DNA of 64,000 bases from Tepidibacter hydrothermalis (GTDB lineage Bacteria > Bacillota > Clostridia > Peptostreptococcales > Peptostreptococcaceae), in contig NZ_CP120733.1 in assembly GCF_029542625.1 (NCBI RefSeq), positions 2,294,001 to 2,358,000 on the forward strand. The letters are read 5' to 3'. Position 1 is the stretch's first letter, and every line of letters starts with the position of its first letter. Both the position numbers and the translations under genes were made by a program. Shown here one piece after another: positions 36,144 through 45,575 of this stretch. The notes beneath the pieces were generated by a model. The model saw nothing but the letters and a program-made list of their open reading frames with translations, had not been told where the DNA came from and searched no databases.

Positions 36144-36983
36144 TTATTTTTTTATTATAAGATTTTTCATGCTTATATCTAGTGCCTTAACTGAATGTGT
36201 AAGAGCCCCACATGATATATAATCTACTCCAGTTTCTGCTATACTTTTAATTTTATCTATTGAAACATTACCAGAAGCCTCCGTTATAGCTTTGCCATCA
36301 ATTATTCTAACAGCTTCTTTCATATTTTCTATACTCATATTATCTAACATTATTATGTCTACCCCTGATTCTAAAGCTTCTTTAACTTCTTCTATACTTT
36401 CAACTTCAACTTCAATTTTTCTAACAAAAGATGTGTTTTCTTTTGCAAGCTTTACAGCATTTTTTATTCCTCCAGCTGCTTGTATATGGTTATCCTTGAG
36501 CATAACACCATCTGATAAACTGAATCTATGGTTGCATCCTCCTCCAGCTTTAACTGAATACTTTTCAAAAATTCTTAGATTTGGAGTCGTCTTTCTTGTA
36601 TCTAAAAGTTTTGCTTTTGTTCCATATAATTTTTCTACCATTCTATTTGTTATTGTTGCTATTCCGCTCATTCTTTGTAAAAAATTTAGAGCTATTCTTT
36701 CACCTTTAAGAACATTCATTGTATTTCCTTTTATGATACCTATAACCTGCTTATTTTCAACCTTTTCCCCATCTTTAACATTAAATTCAACCTCAACATT
36801 TCCTAATAAATCAAATACTCTTTTAAAAACATCTAAACCTGCAATAACACCATTTTCCTTTACTATCAACTCTACTGAACATAAGCTAGACTTACTTACT
36901 ATTGAATTTGTTGAAATATCTCCATATACCCCGTCCTCTATTAATGCATTCTTGATAATCTCATCAGCAATTAACCAATTCAT
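36144..36983 (-). CDS. nadC: Nicotinate-nucleotide pyrophosphorylase (quinolinate phosphoribosyltransferase)
   Basis: 279 aa. Converts quinolinate and PRPP into nicotinate mononucleotide. Characteristic blocks: EDGVYGDIST, ERIALNFLQRMSGIAT, LLDTRKTTPNLR, EKYSVKAGGGCNHRFSLSDGVMLKDNH (read in parts), VEVESIEEVKEAL and IMLDNM. It overlaps the end of nadB by 20 bases, which indicates coupled translation. Last gene of nadA-nadB-nadC; controlled from the operator at 39241-39272. Confidence 0.96.
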   Translation of the reverse strand: MNWLIADEIIKNALIEDGVYGDISTNSIVSKSSLCSVELIVKENGVIAGLDVFKRVFDLLGNVEVEFNVKDGEKVENKQVIGIIKGNTMNVLKGERIALNFLQRMSGIATITNRMVEKLYGTKAKLLDTRKTTPNLRIFEKYSVKAGGGCNHRFSLSDGVMLKDNHIQAAGGIKNAVKLAKENTSFVRKIEVEVESIEEVKEALESGVDIIMLDNMSIENMKEAVRIIDGKAITEASGNVSIDKIKSIAETGVDYISCGALTHSVKALDISMKNLIIKK

Positions 36984-38268
36984 TTTTAAGGTCTCCCCTC
37001 ACTTTAATAAGCTCATTTAATGCTATCTTTATGTTTTGTTTTTTTATATTAGATGCATTTACACAATTATAGCTTTCATCAATTTCTAATTTATTAAATT
37101 GTATGTCATCTATATTATTATTTATAATTATTGATGCTCTTCTAGAAAATACTAATGCTTCCTGAAGCGAATTACTTGCCAATCTATTTGCTCCATGTAC
37201 ACCTGTACAACTAACTTCTCCACAAGCAAATAGTCTCTTCATTGATGTTCTTGAATATGTATCTACAGTAATTCCCCCCATAAAATAATGTTGAGCAGGC
37301 GTAACAGGTATTCTATCCTTTGTCATATCTATCCCCTTATTTATACAAGCTTCATAGATACTTGGGAATCTATCAACTATATACTGACTATTTTTATGAG
37401 TTATATCTAAAAAGACACATTCTGAATTTGATTTTAGTTCTTCATTAAGAATAGCTTTTGAAACTACATCTCGTGGCAATAGTTCATCAACAAATCGTAT
37501 TCCTCTTTTGTTTAATAAATACGCGCCTTCCCCTCTAACTGCTTCTGAAATAAGGAATCTCCTGTTTTCTCCTTTTTCATATAGAGAAGTTGGATGAAAT
37601 TGTATATAATTTATATCTCTAATATTGATTTTGTGTTTGCAAGCTATAGATATACCGTCCCCAGTAAGTGTTTTCACATTAGTTGAATTTTTAAATAAGC
37701 CTCCAATGCCACCACAAGCCAATATAGTTACCTTAGAATAAATATTTATCACTTCATTATCCTTTACAGCTATTCCACCAGAACATATATTGTTCTTTTC
37801 AATAATATCAATTAAGCAACTCTCTTCTATTATTTGTATATTACTTTTTTCTTTAACTCTTTTTAATAGTACATTGAATACTTCTCCACCTGTTCTATCC
37901 TTACAGTGAACTATTCTATTATTGCAATGAGCAGCTTCTCTTGTATATCGAAGTTCTCCATCTACTGTATCAAATTTAACACCTAATTTAATAAGATTAT
38001 TAATATTATCAATAGATTCTTCTGCTAAAATTCTAACTGCTTCTTCATTATTTTTATATTGACCAGCTTTTAAAGTATCTTGTACATAATTCTCAATATC
38101 ATATTTATCTTTTGCTGTAGCTATACCACCCTGAGCTAAGTATGAGTTACAATCATCTACCTTTTCCTTTGTAATCATTACTATTTTGAGATTATTTCTC
38201 AAGTTTAGTGCACTGTATAAACCTGCAATACCAGTACCAACAATAAGTACATCTGCATAAACTTTCAT
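36964..38268 (-). CDS. nadB: L-aspartate oxidase
   Basis: About 434 aa from the ATG at 38268, after GGGGG. FAD flavoprotein that oxidises aspartate to iminoaspartate. FAD loop VLIVGTGIAGLYSALNL, then SYLAQGGIATAKD, CKDRTGGEVFNVLLKR, FHPTSLYEKGENRRFLISEA, TPAQHYFMGGITVD and GEVSCTGVHGANRLASNSLQ, all family blocks. At 434 aa it is somewhat shorter than the E. coli enzyme because the C-terminal helical domain is reduced. In anaerobes fumarate or another acceptor replaces oxygen. Lies 40 bases after nadA. Confidence 0.95.
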   Translation of the reverse strand: MKVYADVLIVGTGIAGLYSALNLRNNLKIVMITKEKVDDCNSYLAQGGIATAKDKYDIENYVQDTLKAGQYKNNEEAVRILAEESIDNINNLIKLGVKFDTVDGELRYTREAAHCNNRIVHCKDRTGGEVFNVLLKRVKEKSNIQIIEESCLIDIIEKNNICSGGIAVKDNEVINIYSKVTILACGGIGGLFKNSTNVKTLTGDGISIACKHKINIRDINYIQFHPTSLYEKGENRRFLISEAVRGEGAYLLNKRGIRFVDELLPRDVVSKAILNEELKSNSECVFLDITHKNSQYIVDRFPSIYEACINKGIDMTKDRIPVTPAQHYFMGGITVDTYSRTSMKRLFACGEVSCTGVHGANRLASNSLQEALVFSRRASIIINNNIDDIQFNKLEIDESYNCVNASNIKKQNIKIALNELIKVRGDLKNELVNC

Positions 38269-38308
38269 TTTATACGCCCCCAACAATTAATTATAAAGAG
38301 AAATTTAA

Positions 38309-39211
38309 TTATCCTAATTCATGCATTTTTCTTAAAGCATTTTCAGCCTTAATTCTTACTTCTTCATCAATACAAATTTCATTTAATGAACCATTAAGAC
38401 AATTATAAACATCTGTTAAAGTTGTAATTTTCATGTTCTTACAGACCATATCTAATGGGTAAAATTTCTTATTAGGATTTCTTTCTCTAAGCTTATGTAA
38501 TATCCCTACATCAGTAGCCACTATAAACTCCTGTTTATTACTATTGGATGCATACTCTATTATCTGTCCTGTACTTCCTATAAAATCACCCATTTCTCTA
38601 ACTTCTTTCGTACATTCTGGATGAACTAAAACTTCTATGTATTGTCCATGTTCTTCTTTTACTTTTATAACATCATCAGGTGTTATATTGTTATGTATAC
38701 AACAGTATCCATCCCAAAGTACTATTCTTTTTTCTGGTACTTTTTCTTGAATATATGATCCTAAATTTTTATCTGGAACAAATATTATTTCATCACTTTG
38801 AATGTTTCTACATATATTCATAGCACTTGATGAAGTACAGCACACATCAGAAATAGCCTTGACTTCTGTACTTGAATTTACATAACACAATATTTTAGCA
38901 TTTGGATATTCTTTTTTCATTTTTTCAATTTCATTTGTTCTAGCCATAACTGCCATCCCACACAATGCTTCTTCATTAGGAAGTAACACGGTCTTCTTAG
39001 GAGATAGTATTTTTGCACTCTCAGCCATAAATTTAACTCCGCAAAAAACTATTACATCAGCATCACTCTCAAAACCAACCTTACTTAAATAATAGGAATC
39101 ACCAACATAATCTGCTATATCTTGAATTTCAGAGTTCTGATAATAGTGCGCCAAAATAATAGCATTTTTCTCTATTTTTAATTTTTTTATTTTGTCAACT
39201 ATAGAATTCAT
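38309..39211 (-). CDS. nadA: Quinolinate synthase
   Basis: 300 aa from the ATG at 39211, behind GAGGTGA; the upstream extension overlaps the operator and is not translated in my reading. Condenses iminoaspartate and dihydroxyacetone phosphate using a 4Fe-4S cluster. Its three ligands are visible: Cys in VFCGVKFMAESA, in ISDVCCTSSSA and in PLDMVCKNMK. HYYQNSEIQDIADYVGDSY and VHPECTKEVREMGDFIGSTG are typical. First gene of the de novo NAD operon, directly behind the 32-bp palindrome. Confidence 0.96.
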   Translation of the reverse strand: MNSIVDKIKKLKIEKNAIILAHYYQNSEIQDIADYVGDSYYLSKVGFESDADVIVFCGVKFMAESAKILSPKKTVLLPNEEALCGMAVMARTNEIEKMKKEYPNAKILCYVNSSTEVKAISDVCCTSSSAMNICRNIQSDEIIFVPDKNLGSYIQEKVPEKRIVLWDGYCCIHNNITPDDVIKVKEEHGQYIEVLVHPECTKEVREMGDFIGSTGQIIEYASNSNKQEFIVATDVGILHKLRERNPNKKFYPLDMVCKNMKITTLTDVYNCLNGSLNEICIDEEVRIKAENALRKMHELG

Positions 39212-39240
39212 TATATTCACCTCTATATAATTTTTATGTA

Positions 39241-39301
39241 GTAAATGCAGGTGTATATACACCTGCATTTACACTATACCACTTCAGACTATATTTATCA
39301 A
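39241..39301 (-). promoter_or_regulatory. nad promoter and perfect 32-bp palindromic operator (NiaR-like)
   Basis: Minus-strand promoter TTGATA (39301-39296), 17-base spacer, TATAGT (39278-39273). Directly downstream, over the start site, is a perfect 32-bp palindrome, 39241-39272, half GTAAATGCAGGTGTAT. In Firmicutes the nad genes are usually repressed by NiaR (YrxA), whose known sites carry an AGGTGT-type half. The match of that half and the position fit, but no niaR gene is in the window. Confidence 0.8.
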
Positions 39302-39548
39302 TCAAAACATAGTTTTCGTTTATCCTAAATTTTAAAATTATTCAATAATATCTTTAAAAATTTTTTAAATATTTATATATTTTATTTATCAAAAGATTTT
39401 CAAAAAAATTTATTATATCCATATTCTTTTATAAATTCAAAAAAAATGTTTTCTATATGTAATTTTTTAGTTGGAAATGTTTATATGGTATTATAATTTT
39501 CAAACATGTAAAAATAATAGTACATTCAATTTAAGGAGGTTTTTTATA

Positions 39549-39944
39549 ATGAAACAAATAGAAAAGGATCATAATGTAAATACAGATAAAAGCAAAAACT
39601 TAGGTTTAGAAAATGCTCATAGAATAGATGATCTTATAGATTTAGTTGAAAAGCATACAAGAACAGAACGTCACCTTGAACAGCATTCTGATATTTCTTC
39701 TCCTGAGCAAATTGAACATTCTAGAGAAATTCAATGTGAAAGAGAACATAAAATAGAAAATCTAAAAAATATAATAGCATATGGACAACATGAGAGTGAT
39801 AGTGAACTTGAGAATCTACAAAAAAATTATCATTACTCTCAAGGATACTTAGATCATAATCAAGAACATATGAATGAAGAAGATCTTGAAAGAGCCACTG
39901 AAAAACAAGAACATCGTAAAGATCAAATGAAATTTTTAAAATAA
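39549..39944 (+). CDS. 131-aa very hydrophilic protein, unknown
   Basis: Starts at the ATG at 39549 behind AAGGAGG; a longer upstream reading is hydrophobic and lacks a site. The product is highly charged and helical: HRIDDLIDLVEKHTRTERHL, then SPEQIEHSREIQCEREHKIE and YSQGYLDHNQEHMNEEDL, rich in Glu, His, Gln and Lys, with one cysteine and no membrane segment. The repeated E/Q/H-rich heptads suggest a coiled coil. Similar small hydrophilic proteins in clostridia are often sporulation-related, but I cannot name a family. Plus strand, alone between nadA and the gcv operon. Confidence 0.7.
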   Translation: MKQIEKDHNVNTDKSKNLGLENAHRIDDLIDLVEKHTRTERHLEQHSDISSPEQIEHSREIQCEREHKIENLKNIIAYGQHESDSELENLQKNYHYSQGYLDHNQEHMNEEDLERATEKQEHRKDQMKFLK

Positions 39945-39968
39945 AAAATGATATAATTTCCTTGTCTA

Positions 39969-40083
39969 TAAAAAAGTTCTTCTTTAGAAGAATCTTAAAT
40001 GTAAACTTTTTTGAAACTCATAACGAAAATTATATTTATCCACAATTTAAAGAGAAATATAATTTCCTATTCGTTATAAAAAA
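39969..40083 (+). repeat. AT-rich repeat family 2, copy 1
   Basis: Contains ACTTTTTTGAAACTCATAAC, then GAAAATTATATTTATCCACA, and ends ATAATTTCCTATTCGTTATAAAAAA. The ATAACGAA and TTCGTTAT ends can pair. An inverted, clearly similar copy is at 43511-43592, with partial copies at 56463-56514 and 59985-60058. Downstream of the 131-aa gene, no ORF. Part of the gap 39945-40191. Confidence 0.6.
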
Positions 40084-40123
40084 TAGCTACCTAGATTTTG
40101 TTTATAATAAATCTAGGTAGCTA
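40084..40123 (-). terminator. Terminator of the gcv operon
   Basis: 15-bp arms TAGCTACCTAGATTT/AAATCTAGGTAGCTA with a T-run beyond on the minus strand, about 70 bases past gcvPB. Confidence 0.8.
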
Positions 40124-40191
40124 TTATCTAATTAAGCATGTTCTAGTCTCTTTGTCTATTTAAACATCTGTTTTCATATGTATATCACGCT

Positions 40192-41643
40192 TTATTTATT
40201 CCACTTAAGAATTAAATTTCTCGCTGCTCTTGCCTCATCAATTCTTCTTACAGGTGTGTTGTATGGTGCCCCCTTTAACATTTCAGGATCTTCTTTAGCT
40301 TCTTTTGCAATTTTTATCATCGTTTCAATAAATCCATCCATAGTCTCTAAGCTTTCCGTTTCTGTTGGCTCAATCATAATAGCTTCATTAACTATGAGTG
40401 GGAAATATATAGTTGGTGGATGATATCCATAATCTAATAATCTCTTAGCTATATCAAGTGTTGGTACTTGCAAATCATCTCCTATACCGCCTAATACAAA
40501 TTCATGCTTACATACCTTATCTATTGGTAGATAATAATATTTTTTTAGTTTATTCATCATGTAATTTGCATTCAGTACTGCTGTCTCACTAACTTCCTTT
40601 ATACCTTCTTTCCCCATGGCTAATATATAAGTATATGCTCTCAGCATAACTCCATAATTTCCATAAAACCCCTTTACTTTGCCTATTGACTCAGGTCTAT
40701 CGTAGTTTAATGTATATTTATCATCCTCTTTCTCTACTACAGGAACAGGTAAGAATTTAGCTAAATGCTTTTTAACTCCTACAGGACCACTTCCTGGACC
40801 TCCTCCTCCATGCGGAGTTGATAATGTCTTATGAATGTTATAGTGCATTACATCAAATCCCATATCTCCAGGTCTTGTAATTCCCATTATGGCATTCATA
40901 TTAGCTCCATCATAATACAATTGACCGCCTGCATCATGAACTAAATCTGCTATTTCTTTAATATTTGATTCGAATAATCCTAGAGTACTTGGATTTGTTA
41001 ACATCAATCCAGCTATTTCATCACTTAAAGCTTCCTTTAAAGAATCAATACATACAGATCCATCTTTGTTAGATTTAATCTCTACAATCTCATAACCAGC
41101 TAAAGCAGCAGTTGCAGGATTTGTTCCATGAGCAGAATCAGGAACTATTATTTTAGTTCTCTTAAAATCATTTCTACTATTGTGGTATGCCTTTATTAGC
41201 ATAATACCTAGTAACTCTCCATGAGCTCCAGCTGAAGGTTGTAAACTTACTGTATCCATTCCTGCTATTTCAGCTAGCATTTCACCTAATTCATAAATAA
41301 CTTCAAGAGATCCTTGAACTGTACTTTCAGGCTGGTATGGATGAATTCTAGTTAGATTCTGCATTCCAGCTACATCTTCATTTATCTTTGGATTATATTT
41401 CATAGTACAAGAACCCAATGGATAAAATCCAGTATCTACTCCATAATTTTTATTAGACAAATTAGTAAAATGTCTAACTACATCTAACTCACTTACTTCT
41501 GGTAGATCTAACTCTTCTTTATTTAAAAACTCTGATGGAACTATATTTGATAAATCTTTATGGGGAACATCATTCTTAGGAAGTTTATATGCACGTCTAC
41601 CGGCTTTAGATATTTCAAATATTAAACTATCATAGTTTCTCAT
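40192..41643 (-). CDS. gcvPB: Glycine dehydrogenase (decarboxylating) subunit 2
   Basis: 483 aa, PLP-carrying half of the split P-protein, which decarboxylates glycine and passes aminomethyl to the H-protein lipoyl arm. The PLP lysine is in [40 protein letters not shown] and [19 protein letters not shown] are family blocks. Its ATG overlaps the gcvPA stop (TAATG) and its GGAGG site lies in gcvPA, so the two subunits are made in step. Last gene of gcvT-gcvH-gcvPA-gcvPB. Confidence 0.97.
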   Translation of the reverse strand: MRNYDSLIFEISKAGRRAYKLPKNDVPHKDLSNIVPSEFLNKEELDLPEVSELDVVRHFTNLSNKNYGVDTGFYPLGSCTMKYNPKINEDVAGMQNLTRIHPYQPESTVQGSLEVIYELGEMLAEIAGMDTVSLQPSAGAHGELLGIMLIKAYHNSRNDFKRTKIIVPDSAHGTNPATAALAGYEIVEIKSNKDGSVCIDSLKEALSDEIAGLMLTNPSTLGLFESNIKEIADLVHDAGGQLYYDGANMNAIMGITRPGDMGFDVMHYNIHKTLSTPHGGGGPGSGPVGVKKHLAKFLPVPVVEKEDDKYTLNYDRPESIGKVKGFYGNYGVMLRAYTYILAMGKEGIKEVSETAVLNANYMMNKLKKYYYLPIDKVCKHEFVLGGIGDDLQVPTLDIAKRLLDYGYHPPTIYFPLIVNEAIMIEPTETESLETMDGFIETMIKIAKEAKEDPEMLKGAPYNTPVRRIDEARAARNLILKWNK

Positions 41644-42983
41644 TATAACACCTCCAATACACTTGAAAGCTTATCTATTTCACTCTTAGTTCTCTTTTCT
41701 GTTACACAAAACATTAAACTATTATTATACTCTTCATAATCTTTACCCAGTTCATACCCACCAAGAATACCTTCTTCTAATAATCTCTCATTTACTTTAG
41801 AACTATCTCCTTTACTAGTAACTGCAAACTCTTTAAAGAAAGGTCTGTTAAATAAAGGCTTAAATTTTTTGCTCTTAGTTATTTCATCAAAAGCATACTG
41901 AGCTTTTTGAGCACACTGAACAGCAACTTCCCTCAAGCCTTCTTTACCTAAAGTAGTTAAATATATAGTTGCCATTAACATGTTCAAGCCTTGATTTGAA
42001 CATATATTAGATGTGGCTTTAAATCTTCTAATATGCTGCTCTCTAGCTTGAAGAGTTAAAACAAAGGCTCTCTTACCGTTTGCATCTACAGATTCACCTA
42101 CTATTCTACCAGGCATCTTCCTAGCAAGCTTTGACTTAGTTGCCATAAATCCTAAATATGGACCTCCAAAATTCAATTCATTTCCAAAAGATTGTGCTTC
42201 TCCTACTACAATGTCAGCTCCTTGTGACCCTGGACTCTTTAATATACCTAAGGATATTGGATCTACATAAGTTATTAATAACCCCTTATTCTCATGTATT
42301 AATTCTCCTGCTTCAGAATAATCTTCTATTATTCCAAAGAAGTTAGGACTTTGCACTATCACTCCTGCTGTTTTTTTACTCACCAAAGATTTTAAATGAT
42401 TCATATCTGTAATTCCATCAACCATATCAACTTCAATCACATCTATATTTTTATACTGCATATAAGTTTTTAAAACTTTTCGAGTCTCAGGATTTACAGT
42501 TTTAGATACTAAAATAGATTTACGTCTAGTACTCGTACAAGCCATTATTGCTGCCTCTGTACAACCCGTTGCTCCATCATACATAGAAGCATTAGATACA
42601 TCCATTCCTGTTAAATTACTAATCATAGTTTGATACTCAAATATAGCTTGTAGTGTTCCTTGACTTATCTCAGCTTGATAAGGTGTATACGCAGTTAAAA
42701 ACTCAGATCTTGAAACTATATGCTTTATAATCGCAGGTATATAATGGTCATATGCCCCTGCTCCTAAAAAGCATGTTAGATCATTTAAACTCTTATTCTT
42801 ACTTGCAATATTATTCATATGATTAAATATCTCTATTTCTGACATTCCCTCTTTTAAATTAAGATCTCTACCTAATTTAAGTTCTTCAGGAACATCACTG
42901 AATAAATCATCTACTGATTCTATATTTATTTCATTTAACATATATTCTCTATCTTTATCTGTATTGGAAATATATCTATGCAT
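41643..42983 (-). CDS. gcvPA: Glycine dehydrogenase (decarboxylating) subunit 1
   Basis: 446 aa, N-terminal half of the split P-protein and partner of GcvPB. Starts [16 protein letters not shown], which is typical. [36 protein letters not shown] and [19 protein letters not shown] are family blocks. RBS AAGGAGG. It starts 36 bases after gcvH. The split P-protein is the usual arrangement in Gram-positives and many anaerobes. Confidence 0.97.
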   Translation of the reverse strand: MHRYISNTDKDREYMLNEINIESVDDLFSDVPEELKLGRDLNLKEGMSEIEIFNHMNNIASKNKSLNDLTCFLGAGAYDHYIPAIIKHIVSRSEFLTAYTPYQAEISQGTLQAIFEYQTMISNLTGMDVSNASMYDGATGCTEAAIMACTSTRRKSILVSKTVNPETRKVLKTYMQYKNIDVIEVDMVDGITDMNHLKSLVSKKTAGVIVQSPNFFGIIEDYSEAGELIHENKGLLITYVDPISLGILKSPGSQGADIVVGEAQSFGNELNFGGPYLGFMATKSKLARKMPGRIVGESVDANGKRAFVLTLQAREQHIRRFKATSNICSNQGLNMLMATIYLTTLGKEGLREVAVQCAQKAQYAFDEITKSKKFKPLFNRPFFKEFAVTSKGDSSKVNERLLEEGILGGYELGKDYEEYNNSLMFCVTEKRTKSEIDKLSSVLEVL

Positions 42984-43019
42984 AGCCCTACCTCCTTCAT
43001 ACTTTACATAAAGCGAAAC

Positions 43020-43406
43020 TTAATGGCTTTCACTTTCACAAAATGCCTTATAGTCTTCATGATTCATTAAACTATCTAATTCTGATAAATCACTGATTTT
43101 CACCTTTAATATCCAACTTTCATAAGGGCTACTATTTAAAAGTTCAGGTGAATCTTCTAACTCTTCATTTATTTCTATAACAGTTCCTGAAAGTGGCATA
43201 TAAGCATCTGATGCAGCTTTAACAGATTCAATTACACTAAATGCATCTCCAGAATCCAATTCATCATCCACCTCAGGCATTTCCACATAAACAATTTCGC
43301 CTAAAGCATGTTGAGCATAATCTGTAATCCCTATACAAGCTTTATCTCCTTCTACCTTAATCCACTCATGATCCTTTGAATAATAAATTCCTTCTACTAT
43401 TTTCAT
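43020..43406 (-). CDS. gcvH: Glycine cleavage system H protein
   Basis: 128 aa, normal length. Carries the lipoyl arm that shuttles the aminomethyl group between P, T and L proteins. The lipoylated lysine is Lys63 in VIESVKAASDAYMPLSG. KDHEWIKVEGDKACIGITDY and GDAFSVIE are typical. RBS AAGGAGG. The 204-base gap to gcvT upstream holds a repeat-family copy and a hairpin. No lipoate ligase or L-protein gene is in the window. Confidence 0.97.
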   Translation of the reverse strand: MKIVEGIYYSKDHEWIKVEGDKACIGITDYAQHALGEIVYVEMPEVDDELDSGDAFSVIESVKAASDAYMPLSGTVIEINEELEDSPELLNSSPYESWILKVKISDLSELDSLMNHEDYKAFCESESH

Positions 43407-43454
43407 AATAAATTCCTCCTTAATATTTTTTTATAATTATTTCAAGAATATTCC

Positions 43455-43479
43455 GAACACATTTAACATAAATGTGTTC
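43455..43479 (-). other. Small hairpin between gcvT and gcvH
   Basis: GAACACATTTA, ACA, TAAATGTGTTC: 11-bp perfect arms. There is no T-run of note, so it may be an mRNA processing or stability element inside the operon rather than a terminator. Confidence 0.4.
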
Positions 43480-43510
43480 ATCTAGTTTTTTAACTCGGAC
43501 AAGTTCTTAC

Positions 43511-43592
43511 TTTTTATAACGAATAGAAAATTATATTCCTATCTAAATTGTGTATAATTATAATTTTCGTTATGAGTTTCAAAAAAGTCTAC
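43511..43592 (-). repeat. AT-rich repeat family 2, copy 2, inside the gcv operon
   Basis: On the minus strand it reads ACTTTTTTGAAACTCATAAC, GAAAATTATAATTATACACA, then a close match to the tail TTCTATTCGTTATAAAAAGT of copy 1. It lies between gcvT and gcvH and explains most of the 204-base gap there. Opposite orientation to copy 1 but the same direction as gcv transcription. Confidence 0.65.
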
Positions 43593-43610
43593 ATTATAAA
43601 ATGTTTAAAG

Positions 43611-44720
43611 TTATACTTTTTTATAACTCTTAGTGTAAAATCTCTTACTTACAACTTTAGCTTTTAAAATTCTTTTTCTCACCTTTATTTCAATAGGTGT
43701 ATCTAGTTTTGAATACTCTATAGGAACCATGGCAAACCCTATATTTTTCTTAACTGTAGGAGAAGCATATCCAGTAGTTACAAATCCTATTTGTTTTCCA
43801 TCAGCCCATACTTCATAACCATGTCTAGGTATTCCCTTATCTATCATTTCAAAACCTACTATTTTTCTCTTCAAACCATCTGATTTTTGTTTTATTAAAG
43901 CATCTTTTCCTATAAAATCGTCTTTCTCTAGCTTTACAAAAAATCCAAGCCCTGCCTCTAATGGAGTTATATCCTTAGATAACTCATTCCCATAAAGAGG
44001 TAATGCAACCTCAAATCTTAGAGTATCTCTTGCTCCTAAACCCACAGGTTTTAATCCTAATTCTTTTCCTACTTCCATCAATTTCTCCCATACATACTCT
44101 GCTCTATCATTATCTAAATAAATTTCAAAACCATCTTCGCCTGTATAACCTGTTCTTGAAACCAAGCAACTAACCCCATCAATATTCACATTTCTTTTGC
44201 AGTAAAAAAAATGTATTTGAGTTAAATCTACATCAATTAATTTTTGCAGAATTTCTTGAGCACTTGGTCCTTGTATTGCTAATTGTGATACTTGATCAGA
44301 TATATTCATAAGTTCTATATCATATTCCTCTGAATTCATCTTCATCCATTCAAAATCCTTATCTATATTGCCAGCATTTATCACAAGGAAAAAATGTTCT
44401 TCATCAAATCTATATACTAATAAATCATCTACTACTCCACCGTGTTCATAACACATAAAAGTATATAATACTTGATTGTCTTCAAGAACAGATACATCAT
44501 TAGTTACTAGATTTTGTACAAATTTAAATGCATCCTTACCCTTAATTTCAACTTCTCCCATATGAGATACATCAAATAGACCCGCCTTATTTCTAGTAGA
44601 CTCATGTTCTGAAGTTATACCCTCATACTGTACTGGAAGTTGCCACCCTGAAAAATCTATTATCTTTCCTCCATATTTCTCATGGGTATCGAAAAGAGCA
44701 GTTTTTTTAAGATTTTGCAT
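43611..44720 (-). CDS. gcvT: Glycine cleavage system T protein (aminomethyltransferase)
   Basis: 369 aa. Transfers the one-carbon unit from the H-protein arm to tetrahydrofolate, releasing ammonia. Family blocks: KYGGKIIDFSGWQLPVQYEG, GLFDVSHMGEVEIKGKDA, VNAGNIDKDFEWM, SRTGYTGEDGFEIY, GLGARDTLRFEVALPLYGNE and GFVTTGYASPTV. RBS AAGGAGGG. First gene of the operon. The leader is about 450 bases and contains a tandem glycine riboswitch, a terminator hairpin and a decayed repeat. Confidence 0.97.
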   Translation of the reverse strand: MQNLKKTALFDTHEKYGGKIIDFSGWQLPVQYEGITSEHESTRNKAGLFDVSHMGEVEIKGKDAFKFVQNLVTNDVSVLEDNQVLYTFMCYEHGGVVDDLLVYRFDEEHFFLVINAGNIDKDFEWMKMNSEEYDIELMNISDQVSQLAIQGPSAQEILQKLIDVDLTQIHFFYCKRNVNIDGVSCLVSRTGYTGEDGFEIYLDNDRAEYVWEKLMEVGKELGLKPVGLGARDTLRFEVALPLYGNELSKDITPLEAGLGFFVKLEKDDFIGKDALIKQKSDGLKRKIVGFEMIDKGIPRHGYEVWADGKQIGFVTTGYASPTVKKNIGFAMVPIEYSKLDTPIEIKVRKRILKAKVVSKRFYTKSYKKV

Positions 44721-44805
44721 TTCATTTTCCCTCCTTAAATGATTTTCAATATAGCTAATATGATTCTCTCATTATACTTACAAGACATAGTCTTATTTTT
44801 TTGCA

Positions 44806-44952
44806 TAAAAAATTCGCTTCATGCTAACGCATGGCTCATGTCGCCAACGAGTCCTAACGGGCTCCGTTGCTCAAAATAGTTGCAAGCGTAGTTCTTCCAT
44901 CAATGTTATACACAAAACGAAAATTTTTGATCTTTTAGTATATAAAAAAGAG
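44806..44952. repeat. Repeat family 3, copy in the gcvT leader
   Basis: Starts AAAAAATTCGCTTCATGCTA and contains CTCATGTCGCCAACGAGTCC, CGGGCTCCGTTGC, then CAATGTTATACACA and TAGTATATAAAAAAGAG. Its G+C is clearly above the surroundings. Shorter, decayed relatives occur at 50963-51010 and 62345-62404, and the CAATGTTAT(A/C)CACA part also occurs at 56463. It sits between the riboswitch terminator and the gcvT start. No credible ORF. Confidence 0.55.
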
Positions 44953-44959
44953 AGATATA

Positions 44960-45175
44960 AAGGCACCTCGAGTTTCAATGCCTTAATACCCCTCTGTCCT
45001 TTTTTACCTGAGAGATTCTACACTACATGGTGTATTTCCCCTTCGGCGTGGAAAAAATCCAACTTTCCAGAGACCCATCAAATAACGATACTTTTGCCTG
45101 AAAGTTTCTATGAAAATTTGGCTTTTTTTCATATTGCTTCTTCGGCTATCTTTTAAAGATATCTCACGCTATCTT
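44960..45175 (-). promoter_or_regulatory. Tandem glycine riboswitch controlling gcvT-H-PA-PB
   Basis: Minus strand. Aptamer 1 runs from GATAGCGTGAGATATC (about 45174) through GCCGAAGAAGCAA to ACTTTCAGGCAAAAG. Aptamer 2 has GGGTCTCTGGAAAG, GCCGAAGGGGAAA, CTCTCAGGTA and GGACAGAGG (end about 44991). These are the textbook glycine-riboswitch cores, in tandem. The expression platform is AAGGCA...TGCCTT (44984-44960) followed by a U-rich tract. Known family members turn gcv operons on when glycine binds. Confidence 0.95.
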
Positions 45176-45211
45176 CATTTGGATAATCATATTTAATATT
45201 TGCTTTTATAT

Positions 45212-45236
45212 TATATTACTTTTCTGAACATTTCAA
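45212..45236 (-). promoter_or_regulatory. Probable gcv promoter
   Basis: Minus-strand TTGAAA (45236-45231) with a TATAAT/TAATAT stretch near 45212-45220, about 40 bases upstream of the first aptamer. Confidence 0.5.
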
Positions 45237-45354
45237 CATTTGATATTAACTTAACAACGCTTAATCTTATAATATCTATAGAAATTTATTTAGTAAATTG
45301 TGTCTTTATTTTTACCAAATAATTACAATTACTCTGTTTTATACTATAAAAAAC

Positions 45355-45393
45355 CCTATAAAATATATAAAATTATTTTATATATTTTATAGG
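45355..45393. terminator. Orphan 19-bp-arm hairpin between gcv and the two-component system
   Basis: CCTATAAAATATATAAAAT, one base, and its exact complement, followed by ATTAATTTTTAT on the plus strand. No gene ends here, so it may insulate the two divergent transcription units or mark a lost gene. The rest of the gap 45241-45575 is AT-rich promoter sequence. Confidence 0.5.
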
Positions 45394-45575
45394 ATTAATT
45401 TTTATTTTTTAATTTAACCTTATAAGTTAGTAGTTTTTTTGACATTTTTATTTTTTGATAAAATCATTATATTCCATTTATTTCATATCCATATTGACTA
45501 GTATTAAATATAAATGTATGATTTTAGTAAAAGATTAGGGATCAAAAATAAAACCCTACAGAGGGGAGTTATACA

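Noticed and set aside
36292-37020. A 242-codon frame on the plus strand opposite nadC and the end of nadB
   Set aside because: It is antisense to well-supported nadC and nadB, has no ribosome site, and its product is a typical Ser/Ile/Phe-rich shadow.
39241-39272. The 32-bp palindrome as a nad terminator
   Set aside because: It lies upstream of nadA, on the start site just after a good -10, and has no T-run.
44821-45156. Plus-strand frame of 111 codons across the gcv leader
   Set aside because: It overlaps the tandem glycine riboswitch and the repeat, which explain the sequence better; no ribosome site.
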